Source of the DNA: an uncultured Paracoccaceae bacterium
GTDB lineage: Bacteria > Pseudomonadota > Alphaproteobacteria > Rhodobacterales > Rhodobacteraceae
Assembly (NCBI GenBank): GCA_947498985.1
Contig: CANMMF010000008.1
Coordinates: 1-64,000 of the forward strand
Direction of reading: 5' to 3'
DNA: 64,000 nucleotides
The notes beneath the pieces are model-generated. The model did not search any database. It had not been told where the DNA came from and saw only the letters and a program-made list of their open reading frames with translations. Shown one piece after another: positions 9,722 to 18,180 of this stretch (position 1 is its first letter; every line of letters starts with the position of its first letter). The position numbers and the translations under genes are program-made.

Positions 9722-9925
9722 GTTCCGTAACTCCATCAACTTGCTTTGGAACACCTCGGCAGGCGTCCGGTAGCCAAGGCATTTTCGTGACGTGGAATTG
9801 AAGCGGCAACAAAGCGATTCAAATATCGATTTGTGAGCTCCGTCGGTTCGGTTGAGCGGGGCAGATACCTCCGCAGCCCGTTGTTCGTATTCTGGACGGC
9901 GCTGTTGCGCAACTCGCGCCTTAGA
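9722..9925 (-). pseudogene. IS30-family transposase C-terminal fragment, frameshifted
   Basis: Read on the minus strand, two frames together give the catalytic-core end of an IS30-family transposase. One frame has NTNNGLRRYLPRSTEPTEL, matching the family ENTNG.LRRYLPR region. After a frameshift the other has SRKCLGYRTPAEVF, matching the conserved RPRKCLGYRTPAEVF. The N-terminal two thirds are missing. The fragment runs up to the end of the IS5-family relic to its right, suggesting one element inserted into the other. Non-functional. Confidence 0.7.
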
Positions 9926-9951
9926 GGTGACTGCCCCTTTCCCCGCTGACG

Positions 9952-10833
9952 TCATGCCACGCGAATGATCGCGGCGGTTCCAAGGACGTCGAAAGCACAT
10001 GTAGCTTTCGGAGGTCTGTGGGTCGGGGTCTCTGGCCATGATGCGCTCGCCGAAGGATTTCAGGCAGCGCATTTTTGCCTCGATGCGTCTGTGGTTCTGT
10101 TAACCGATCAAGCGCTTCGAGAATGCCCTTGTGTAGTATCGCCTCGCGCGCAAGGTTTCGTTTCGAGCGCATGCCGCTGGGCAGTCATTCTTCTATAGCC
10201 GCCCGTTCTCGCGGATCGGGATAATTAGAGTGGCGTCACGCGCCAGGATAGCGGTATCACATCGACGGGTGTCATAGGCACGTCGGCGGTCACCGTGCCG
10301 ATCGGCTAGTCCATGAGAAGCTAGCCAAGCAAGCCCGGGAGGACCGGGAAGTCGCCGCCGCGGCTGGGGATGAATTCCGCGGCGCGGATGTCGGATGTCA
10401 CCGTGACCATAGCCAGATGTACATTGCGCCATTGGTGCCGACCCTGCTCCCCTTGCTTGCCCGCCTGCCTTTTGCGGCCAAGGAGGAACTTGATCCCGGC
10501 GCGGTCGTCCTGCAGGAACAGCAATCCACCTGAGCGCCGAAAGGGAACCTGCCAAGCTAGGTACATTTTCCTGCAGTGCAGCGTCAAGAAGTCCGGCACG
10601 GGCCAATCCGGCCCCGCCAACGTTATTGGGCTCACCACCATCCCCGCAGTCTGGCGGAGCGGCAGTTTGAACAGGACCTTGATCAATCGTCAGAATTGTA
10701 TGGCCACATCGGAAAACACAGCAGGCCGTCCGGGCCGATCGTCACGCGGCGCGCGCCAGGTCATTTCCTCATTAACCCAGATAAGCAGCAATCCCCGCCT
10801 CCGCAGCAACGCATTGTAGTTGAACCAGTTCAT
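9952..10833 (-). pseudogene. IS5-family transposase, degenerate
   Basis: The complement strand encodes pieces of an IS5-family DDE transposase spread over several frames. In order these are RRRGLLLIWVNEEMTW, LIKVLFKLPLRQTAGMV, SGIKFL-like AGIKFLLGRKRQAGKQG, WRNVHLAM, DTRRCDTAILARDATLIIP, RIEAKMRCLKSFGERIMARD, and a final LGTAAIIRVA ending in a stop at 9952. An in-frame TGA at 10690-10692, a TAA at 10100-10102 and several frameshifts show it is dead. Almost the whole length survives (about 880 bp), so it decayed by mutation rather than deletion. It marks the left edge of the AT-rich cargo. Confidence 0.82.
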
Positions 10834-10952
10834 AGTGCGACAGCGGGCGAGAGCTAGCTGCTCATGCCACGCGTCTAACGGAATGGATTCACGAAGTGAA
10901 GCCTCAATCGTCAGACATCAGCAGCAACGCCGTTCGAAACCCGGGTTTCTGA
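10834..10952. other. Short non-coding stretch between IS relic and LRR gene
   Basis: No supportable gene. Composition shifts here from the GC-rich island backbone and IS relic to the AT-rich cargo, at about 10870. The right part of this spacer leads into the candidate promoter of the leucine-rich-repeat GTPase gene. Confidence 0.5.
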
Positions 10953-10982
10953 TTGACCTGAAAGCACTCGCCAATCTAAATT
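10953..10982 (+). promoter_or_regulatory. Candidate sigma70 promoter of the LRR-Roc-COR gene
   Basis: A TTGACC hexamer at 10953-10958 and TAAATT at 10977-10982 are separated by 18 bases, giving a reasonable housekeeping promoter about 30 bases before the ATG at 11014. No operator palindrome is obvious. Assignment is by inspection only. Confidence 0.4.
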
Positions 10983-11013
10983 TAAAGATACAACAACGCT
11001 CAGGTTAGAATAA

Positions 11014-14000
11014 ATGCCAAAAACCGATCAATTAGACGAAGCGAAGCGCCTTATTCAGTACGCGGCAGAAAATAAGAGCACATCAATTAACCTGTCGGGA
11101 CTCCGCTTGGAACATTTGCCAACAGAGATCAATGAACTTTATGACCTTGAAACAGTGGACCTCTCACTTAACCGATTTAGCGAGATACCGGAAGAACTTT
11201 CAAAACTGCCAAAATTGATAGACCTTGATCTATCAGCGAACCAAATCGAAACTTTACACCATAACCTCAAAGGATTCAAAAACCTTCAATGCTTAAACCT
11301 AAGACTAAACAAATTATACAGCCTAACTGACGGTATCTCCAATCTAGTAAATTTGACCAGACTAACATTAGATGGAAACCGTTTCTCGACAATCCCTGTG
11401 GAAATTGCTGAATTACCTTCGCTAGAGATATTAAGTCTTGAAGGAAACAAAATTTCCCAGATTGATTCTGCGATCACTGGCCTGATCAAACTCAGGAAGC
11501 TGAACTTATCTCGAAATATGATCAGCAGCCTACCACCACACATTGGGAATCTACGGTCGCTCAAATCTTTGGAGATCCAGAATAACCCGATTTCCAAATT
11601 ACCAACAAATTTAACAAATCTCACAGACCTAAATATTCTTGATGCAAATTTCTGCAATTTAGTTCGACTGCCAAGAGACATGGGTAAACTAAAAAATCTA
11701 CGAGAATTGCACCTATTCAAGAATCGGATCACATCAATTCCAAAATCCCTTTGCAATATAGGTACACTTGAAGAACTTGCTATTCTTGGAAATAGGATCA
11801 AGAAGTTACCAGAAAATATTGGCGATCTGACGTCTCTTAGATCGCTTTGGGCACAAAATAACTTAATCACAAAAATACCAAATTCTATTCAAATGATGAA
11901 ATCACTCCGACAAGCCGATTTCTCTAATAATCCCCTCAAAGCAATTCCTTACCAGATTTGCAATCTAAAGAAACTTGAAACTTTCAAAGTTCTCGACACA
12001 CAACTAGCACCATCCATCGTGTCAGCAGCAGAACAAGGCACGCCCTACCTTCGTGCCCTTTTGCATGCACTAGTCGATCCAAACGATGTTACCGGATTGA
12101 GGGAAGTGAAGCTTCTCATAACCGGCGAAGGTGGAGTTGGAAAAACTACCTTGCGCAAAAGCTTGGATGATAGCGCTACACCTAAACACGATGAACAAAA
12201 TACTTGGGGTCTCGATTACGGCCATTTTCAATTAACCGAATCAAACGAGACAATGGAGCAAATAACGGTAAATTACTGGGATTTCGCCGGACAACAAGTT
12301 TACAGGATTACTCAGCAGTTCTTTTTTAGCGAGCATGGTATATATCTTCTCGTTTGGGATCCAAGACGAGGTGAAGACCAATGTATGATTAAGGATTGGC
12401 TGAATAGGATTTCTGCTAGAACAAACAATCGCGCAAAAGTAATCATCGTAGCAACACATGCGAAAGCAACCAGCGGGACATATTCTTGGAAAATTGATTT
12501 GGCCAGTTTTGACCGTGATATTCAAGACATGGTAGTTTCCCAGATTCAAGTTGATTCTATAGAAGGGTTTCAGATTGACGAACTACGGAGAGAAATTTTA
12601 CGAACATCAAGAACTATTCCAGGATATGGCCATCCAATAAATAGGAATTGGTTGGCTGCCAGAGCCGAAGCACTTGGCGGGCCGAAGTCCTCACCTTGGC
12701 TCCACTTCTCAGAATTGCGAAGAATTTGTCGAGCACATGGCATTATTGATGAAGAAGCCGTTGAAACGATAGCAACCTCGTACATTCATCGGACAGGCCG
12801 CGGTTTGTGGTATGGAGTAGACTGGCCAGATGACCCATATTTGCGGGACACTATCGTGCGTGATCCGAGTTGGCTGGCCATGGCATTTATGCAGGTCATG
12901 GAACACCAACCCACCAAACAGTCCGGTGGAATTTTGGACCACGACCAACTAGAAGCTGTTTGGTGTGCTCATGGGAATGAAGATATTGGTTGGACCATAT
13001 ACGAAGTCGACGATTTTGCCCGACTTCTACGTATGCTGCAAGAACAAGCTGTTGCTTTACCCACCAAGGGTTCACATGGAAGAAAGAGTCTTATTCCGCA
13101 ACTAATTCCAAAAACTATTCCGAAATTACCTTGGGTTCCCGAGGAAATTCAACACACAGACGACAAGGTTTTACGCATGAAAACAAGGTTAGAGCCAAAT
13201 GTTGAAGGCTTTTTTCCGACGCTGATTGCTTCCTTCGAACCGTACCATCACTATGATCAAAATGATGAAAAAGGAAGTTTTTGGAATGAGGGAGTATTCT
13301 TAAAAGATTTTGGTGGGCGCTTTAATAATGAGGCACTGGTAACTATTCAATATGAGAGGACTCTAATGAATATTGAAGTTTTTGTTCGCGGCGAAAACCC
13401 AAGTTTTCTTTTTAACATAATAGATGAGACTATTGCAAAAGTATGTGCTCTTTGGCCAGGAATTGAGCGCTTCGACTTATTACAATGCAAAACTCAAACT
13501 ACGACTGGGCTTTGTGATGGAACGTTCAGACTCGAAAATGTTCTAAGATGGATGAGACGCAACGAGACTGGAAAGTGTCAAGAATGTGATTCTACTATCT
13601 ATCCAGACGAGATCTTAGCCGGCATTAAGCCACATCAAGTTCAACGTTCGTACGGTGTCGAGTTCGATGATTTGGGATATTTGAGGCAACATAAGCAACG
13701 ACCCGCGCCAGCAAGCGTCGTCATAAAGCCCATAGAAAAAAGCTGGAAAGACATCAAGAATTGGTCTCTACTTGGTCGAGTTCGTCTTAACGCAAGTCTC
13801 TATTCTGAATTCAGCGGTCAGTTCATAGCAGAGGTGGATTTCACAGCTGAACAGGGCTTGCTGAAGTATCTTGCACCTGCTGCTCGGCTAGGCGCTCTAT
13901 TTTTCGGTGCGCCCTTGCCTTTTGAATTACCGCCGGGTGTGGAAGAAACGCTAGACGAGATGTCAGATACTTTTGACAGAGTGTCGGATATCGGCCACGA

Positions 14001-14181
14001 GGGAACCACAAATAACATAACTCAGGCGAACCTCTACTTGATGAGCCAGTTTCTAGGTTCTATTGGCCTAGATCCAAGAGCTCATGGCATGGACTTGGCG
14101 CGAGCTCCCAATGCAAAATGGTACTGGATGTCTCAAGACGAAGTGCAAATCCATTCAAATCAGCCCGCATCTATGCACTGA
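11014..14181 (+). CDS. LRR-Roc-COR (ROCO-type) GTPase
   Basis: A 1055-residue multidomain protein. Residues ~25-320 are about a dozen leucine-rich repeats of the LxxLxLxxNxIxxIP type. A Roc (Ras-of-complex) GTPase domain follows: P-loop GEGGVGKT at ~371-378, switch II DFAGQ at ~423-427 and a G4 motif THAK at ~481-484 (THxD/TKxD is usual). A COR-like region (~540-700) and a C-terminal region of no recognised family follow, the latter with one CxxC pair (KCQEC) and no membrane segment. Bacterial ROCO proteins are large intracellular nucleotide switches; the LRR face usually binds a ligand. The gene is AT-rich, convergent with the kinase operon and ends 54 bp from it. A sensor/immune role beside that operon is inference. 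An aagatacaac leader and weak AGGTTAG precede the ATG. Confidence 0.88.
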   Translation: MPKTDQLDEAKRLIQYAAENKSTSINLSGLRLEHLPTEINELYDLETVDLSLNRFSEIPEELSKLPKLIDLDLSANQIETLHHNLKGFKNLQCLNLRLNKLYSLTDGISNLVNLTRLTLDGNRFSTIPVEIAELPSLEILSLEGNKISQIDSAITGLIKLRKLNLSRNMISSLPPHIGNLRSLKSLEIQNNPISKLPTNLTNLTDLNILDANFCNLVRLPRDMGKLKNLRELHLFKNRITSIPKSLCNIGTLEELAILGNRIKKLPENIGDLTSLRSLWAQNNLITKIPNSIQMMKSLRQADFSNNPLKAIPYQICNLKKLETFKVLDTQLAPSIVSAAEQGTPYLRALLHALVDPNDVTGLREVKLLITGEGGVGKTTLRKSLDDSATPKHDEQNTWGLDYGHFQLTESNETMEQITVNYWDFAGQQVYRITQQFFFSEHGIYLLVWDPRRGEDQCMIKDWLNRISARTNNRAKVIIVATHAKATSGTYSWKIDLASFDRDIQDMVVSQIQVDSIEGFQIDELRREILRTSRTIPGYGHPINRNWLAARAEALGGPKSSPWLHFSELRRICRAHGIIDEEAVETIATSYIHRTGRGLWYGVDWPDDPYLRDTIVRDPSWLAMAFMQVMEHQPTKQSGGILDHDQLEAVWCAHGNEDIGWTIYEVDDFARLLRMLQEQAVALPTKGSHGRKSLIPQLIPKTIPKLPWVPEEIQHTDDKVLRMKTRLEPNVEGFFPTLIASFEPYHHYDQNDEKGSFWNEGVFLKDFGGRFNNEALVTIQYERTLMNIEVFVRGENPSFLFNIIDETIAKVCALWPGIERFDLLQCKTQTTTGLCDGTFRLENVLRWMRRNETGKCQECDSTIYPDEILAGIKPHQVQRSYGVEFDDLGYLRQHKQRPAPASVVIKPIEKSWKDIKNWSLLGRVRLNASLYSEFSGQFIAEVDFTAEQGLLKYLAPAARLGALFFGAPLPFELPPGVEETLDEMSDTFDRVSDIGHEGTTNNITQANLYLMSQFLGSIGLDPRAHGMDLARAPNAKWYWMSQDEVQIHSNQPASMH

Positions 14182-14235
14182 CCCTCTACGTCTAATACGA
14201 TGGATTTTAAAATCTATATCCTCGTTTCCAATGAC

Positions 14236-15696
14236 CTAGAGAACTATGGGTTCACCATTTCGATTTAGCGATGTATTAAGGAGTACTCCTAGCCCATGCT
14301 TTTCCGCAAGGTAGTCCATCAAAGCATCTAAAAACAGGCGGCCATCATATGATGTTTGAATTCTACAAGAACCATCTCGATGCATGACAGATGGAAATTC
14401 CTCCGTGAAGTTCGCAGAAGGAAAGGCAACAGTGGACATGTAGGGAGAATTAACCAAAAAAGAGTCTGCAACGCTTGGATGAAGAACTGCTCCGAAAGGC
14501 TGCCACGTATACCGCTCCTTTCTTCGATTCAAATCAGACTTCGCATTCATTCGTCTTGGATCAGCAAGGATCGAACGATTGCCCAGAGCTCTTGGACCAG
14601 GCTCAGCATCACCTTGACAAACTTCCCAAAACCCGCCGGTCAAAATTTCTTTGGCCGCTCTGCGAACATGATCCCCAGAAACATTAAATGACCTATCGGC
14701 AGGCAGTGTGGGTAGAACTCTCGGTAGCGTACCAATAGTTTCGGCCAAATACCAACAAATGTTTCCAATGCCTTGACCGTGATCATTTGGAATTAACGAG
14801 CCCCGGATTTGCACCTTCGGAATTTCCTGCGCCATCCGCCCCAACAAAGCACAATTTAATCCCAGACCTCCAGAAACGATAAGATTATCTGGCTTCAGGG
14901 TGTCAACCCAAGACTTCAAAAATTGTACAACTGCGTTTTCCACACTGCGTTGCAACACTTGTGAAAGCCGTATGTTAGTCAGTGTACTTCCCGACTGGTT
15001 TATTTTTTCAATAAGTTGATCAACATTGTGTTCAATCGCAATTACGTAATTCTCATTGGTGGAAAAAAGGCTCGAACTCAAACCAGCTTCGCACTCAGAA
15101 GCTCCGGAAAGTGCCATCGTCAGCCCGCAATCAAATTGGGGGTGCCAACCAAAAGCACCCGTAACGCGTTCGTAAACATCGCATATTCCCAATCCTGATC
15201 CTTGCCATGCATCTACTACCTTATTCAGTTTTCCAGACTCATGAAAAAACAGCGTTTGCTTCTCGAAGGTTTGACCAATTCGATCTGCTACAAAGATAAG
15301 TGAAGTCTGGGTCCCGGACGTTACGCTATCGTTGGAAAGAAGCGCTTCATAGGCATGTGACTGATGATGTGACGGGTTCCAGACTATCTTTTTTTTGGGC
15401 ACCCCCAAATCCTCAAGCGACAGTCTTCGATCCGCCCTAATCCAAGTAGGGCATGAGGAACTTGGAACTTCTTCCCCGCAAGTAGAAACAATCCACTGAT
15501 CCACATCATTGATGCCGCTTCTAAGAGCTGCGAGTCCATACTGTATAGAATGCAGCAAATTGCCATCATGTTTCTTTCTGGTTATTCGCTCCTCCGGGAT
15601 GGAGAAGACTTTGTCACCGTTGTAAAAAGCCACAGCAGCATCAGATTGAGGCCGGCCATCTTGAGTGGCAGATACATTTAGTCCCGCAATTAACAT
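14236..15696 (-). CDS. TobZ/NodU-type carbamoyltransferase, C-terminus short
   Basis: A 486-residue member of the O-carbamoyltransferase family (TobZ, NodU, CmcH). These enzymes transfer carbamoyl from carbamoyl phosphate through carbamoyl-adenylate to an acceptor. The Kae1-like N-terminal domain has the metal-binding HHQSHAY motif at ~110-116 and SGGLGLNC at ~277-284. The YrdC-like C-terminal domain shows DAEPGPRALGNRSILADPR at ~363-382 (usually E-FGPRALGNRS). The protein ends at NTSLNRNGEPIVL, roughly 30-40 residues before the family's usual end, so the last strand and helix are missing. The start at 15696 is chosen because the conserved MLIAGLN block begins there; 17 more codons are open upstream, overlapping the radical SAM gene. 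Last gene of the eight-gene operon; acceptor unknown. Confidence 0.85.
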   Translation of the reverse strand: MLIAGLNVSATQDGRPQSDAAVAFYNGDKVFSIPEERITRKKHDGNLLHSIQYGLAALRSGINDVDQWIVSTCGEEVPSSSCPTWIRADRRLSLEDLGVPKKKIVWNPSHHQSHAYEALLSNDSVTSGTQTSLIFVADRIGQTFEKQTLFFHESGKLNKVVDAWQGSGLGICDVYERVTGAFGWHPQFDCGLTMALSGASECEAGLSSSLFSTNENYVIAIEHNVDQLIEKINQSGSTLTNIRLSQVLQRSVENAVVQFLKSWVDTLKPDNLIVSGGLGLNCALLGRMAQEIPKVQIRGSLIPNDHGQGIGNICWYLAETIGTLPRVLPTLPADRSFNVSGDHVRRAAKEILTGGFWEVCQGDAEPGPRALGNRSILADPRRMNAKSDLNRRKERYTWQPFGAVLHPSVADSFLVNSPYMSTVAFPSANFTEEFPSVMHRDGSCRIQTSYDGRLFLDALMDYLAEKHGLGVLLNTSLNRNGEPIVL

Positions 15697-15706
15697 CCTT
15701 TGCGGC

Positions 15707-16876
15707 CTACCAATCGTTCCGGGCGAACTCTGCATCAAGAAGATCAATGTACTCCCTAAATCTATATGCCAGTGTTCCCTGCACCTTTGTTTGAATTTCC
15801 TCTTTCCAACTTGATTTACAAGGACAGTTAATTTCAGACGCTGCGCTCAGAATGCTCGCATCCCGGGTATAGTTATGTGTTGCAATGAGTCCTTCGTGAA
15901 CAAACTTACAAAACTCGCAACTCCGTGGACCAACGTCAAATGGCCTACCACTTGTCAAGCCTAAAACGCCTGTTCTTCGACGCCTAAGCGGATGCAATCG
16001 TTTCAACACCTCCCATACAGAATGATAATAGGGCGTCGCATATTTAAATGGATAGTCCATTTCTACATTGCAGAGAAACTTCATAATGGTATCGATTTTG
16101 ACCGTAGACATAAAGATTGTCACAGTCGATGCACCTTGATCGTAAGCCCAGTTTATCGATCGCACACAATCTTCGATCGCTTCGTTTTCTGACAAAAATA
16201 TTGGCTTTAAGAGAACGTAGCAGTCCACGACAATACTCCGACTGCTCTTAGAATTCGCAATCTTAACAGCATTGAACGCATTACCCAGCATTTCTCGGGT
16301 TTGATGTTTATTCACCGCCACGCGTCGTATCAAATCCGAACTGCTTTCAAGTCCAAAGTCAATCGAAAGTTCGGTCACGTTTTCCCCAAGAGTGCTTTCA
16401 ATCTCTAAGATCTGTTCACTGTTCATTGTCTCCGCCCTGCTTTCAATGCCAAGCGACTTTAGGAAAACAAACTTTTTTAGTTGACCAATCAACCGCTTTC
16501 TTAAGTCTGGAGATACTTCTCTATCCCTAAGAACGGAGCCGCCAGGTCCGATGTGCATGTACCTTGTTCCAGGATCGAGCTTGTCGAGCTCTGCGATGAA
16601 ACCATCCATCAATCGACCACTATCTGGAAGACTTGACCATTGACCAAAGTTACACATCGTGCAGCCAGACTTGACGGCCCAACTACATCCCTTAGTTGGA
16701 TACCAAACCAGTGCCTTGTGAGCTGGTTTGCCGTCAGGACAAATCGGCGCCAAATAGTGTCCAGTACGAAATCTACCCGGTGTCAGAGGGTGCGAGGATC
16801 GAAAACGAGCAGATAACTTGGCCATACGCTTCGCCAACTCCTGCACTAGTTGTGGATCACACCGATCAAATTGCAC
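15707..16876 (-). CDS. Radical SAM protein, RaSEA/TIGR01210-like
   Basis: A 389-residue radical SAM enzyme with the unusual cluster motif C-x7-C-x2-C (GCSWAVKSGCTMC, Cys ~64, 72, 75) in the context TKGCSWAVKSGCTMCNFG. This resembles the TIGR01210 family, which includes the archaeosine-synthesis partner RaSEA. Supporting features are the GPGGSVL and ESR-E blocks and two C-terminal cysteine pairs (CEFC ~ residue 321; CPC ~ residue 348) that could bind a second metal centre. The GTG start at 16876 shares one base with the ATP-grasp stop (TAGTG). Radical chemistry on the product of the upstream ATP-grasp enzyme is inference from gene order. The substrate cannot be read from sequence. Confidence 0.85.
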   Translation of the reverse strand: MQFDRCDPQLVQELAKRMAKLSARFRSSHPLTPGRFRTGHYLAPICPDGKPAHKALVWYPTKGCSWAVKSGCTMCNFGQWSSLPDSGRLMDGFIAELDKLDPGTRYMHIGPGGSVLRDREVSPDLRKRLIGQLKKFVFLKSLGIESRAETMNSEQILEIESTLGENVTELSIDFGLESSSDLIRRVAVNKHQTREMLGNAFNAVKIANSKSSRSIVVDCYVLLKPIFLSENEAIEDCVRSINWAYDQGASTVTIFMSTVKIDTIMKFLCNVEMDYPFKYATPYYHSVWEVLKRLHPLRRRRTGVLGLTSGRPFDVGPRSCEFCKFVHEGLIATHNYTRDASILSAASEINCPCKSSWKEEIQTKVQGTLAYRFREYIDLLDAEFARNDW

Positions 16877-18180
16877 TATGCCAAATCTCGCTTGACACGC
16901 TCTGACAACTTCTCGTTGCTATCAGGACTATCAGCCAAAAACAGAATTGGAACAGTAACTAGTCGAGCCTCCGATTCCACCGGACAAGCGAGAAGGAATG
17001 GACCAAATTCACGTGGGAATTCTGATCGAAGCTCGTTAAAGTACTCAGTTACGATCTTGATGTCATTCATTCCACAGGAGAACTCTTCGACAAAATGATA
17101 GTAGATGTCGCGGTTTCGAAAGTTCGACCGAATCTTCTGCAGAAGTCTGTGTATGGGGAACGGTGCCGAAAATCTCAAATTTAAATCAACCAAGAAAATT
17201 CGACCATCAATTACGCGGACAAAATCAACATTTATCGGACCAGTATAGCCTCGATTCCACAATAGCTTCGCGACTATCTCAATCAAACTAATGCAAACAT
17301 CTACTGTATCCGAACATTCAAATTCAAACGATTTTATACCATCGTAGCACCTCCCATTTCGTAGAATCTGCTCGGAGGCACCTACAAATTCAAACTGACC
17401 GTCGATGTTTATTATACCATCGAATGTCAAGCTTTTGTTTGTTTTTTCATCTCCAACAAAGCGCTCGACAACAAAAGGTTCTTCTGTCCAATCCCAGCTC
17501 TCCGAGCCGACTTTGCTCCCAGAATATTCCCGCTCAGTATCTAATTGGCTATCACATGGAACGATATCAAAACCAAGCATACCTGAGTGAAAATCAGTGT
17601 TTGAGGGAATAATGGCTGACCCCACGCCACCCATCGAAAAATTTGACTTAACAATGTAAATATTTCCTTCAACATCATTTTTGATAAGAGAGTTCACCTG
17701 TTCTCTTGTATGGGCCACTGTTGACGCAGGTATAGAATCTCTCAATTCACCCTTGCTCAGGAATAGCTCACGCATGCCGACACGTGTATTATAGTAAAAT
17801 GCTATTCCAGCAGAAGGAATGAACCTTGTCTCTTGAAAGCCTGTTACGCGAGCTAACCGCCCACGAAAGTCCTCAGCCTCCCAGCTCTCCACGCAAGGAT
17901 TCAAAGACTTGAAACTATCAAATGAACTAATTTTCTTTAACAACTCGTTTTTCGAATATTTGCCAAAATGCAATATCTGACATGGAAAAGTGATGTCAAA
18001 TGATTCAAAAATGTCTTTGCAAAGCTTACGCGAGCAAAAGCCACCAGAAGCTGCCGAAATTGAAATCAAACTTGACTTATAATCATCGTTTCTAGGTTCG
18101 ACTATTGAGCTGCCCTCTAAATCAACTCTTGGGAAAGTCTGATGAGGGTTCCAAACAAATATGTTCTCAAGGCCTATCAT
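16876..18180 (-). CDS. ATP-grasp family protein
   Basis: A 434-residue protein with the hallmarks of the ATP-grasp ligase fold: a nucleotide-binding lysine and glycine-rich loop (VKSNFSMGGVGS, ~177-188), the EEPFVVERFV strand-helix (~233-242), and metal/ATP-binding acidic segments GPINVDFV (~314-321) and FLVDLNLRFS (~329-338; the D-x-N-x-R triad). Such enzymes usually make an acyl-phosphate and ligate an amine or thiol, often forming amide bonds on peptides or small molecules. The N-terminal ~120 residues match nothing I recognise. Four-base overlap with the toroid gene upstream and one-base overlap with the radical SAM gene downstream. Confidence 0.8.
   Translation of the reverse strand: MIGLENIFVWNPHQTFPRVDLEGSSIVEPRNDDYKSSLISISAASGGFCSRKLCKDIFESFDITFPCQILHFGKYSKNELLKKISSFDSFKSLNPCVESWEAEDFRGRLARVTGFQETRFIPSAGIAFYYNTRVGMRELFLSKGELRDSIPASTVAHTREQVNSLIKNDVEGNIYIVKSNFSMGGVGSAIIPSNTDFHSGMLGFDIVPCDSQLDTEREYSGSKVGSESWDWTEEPFVVERFVGDEKTNKSLTFDGIINIDGQFEFVGASEQILRNGRCYDGIKSFEFECSDTVDVCISLIEIVAKLLWNRGYTGPINVDFVRVIDGRIFLVDLNLRFSAPFPIHRLLQKIRSNFRNRDIYYHFVEEFSCGMNDIKIVTEYFNELRSEFPREFGPFLLACPVESEARLVTVPILFLADSPDSNEKLSERVKRDLA

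Noticed and set aside
14203-14214. GATTTTAAAATC palindrome between the convergent genes as terminator
   Set aside because: All A/T stem with no T-run; too weak to call.
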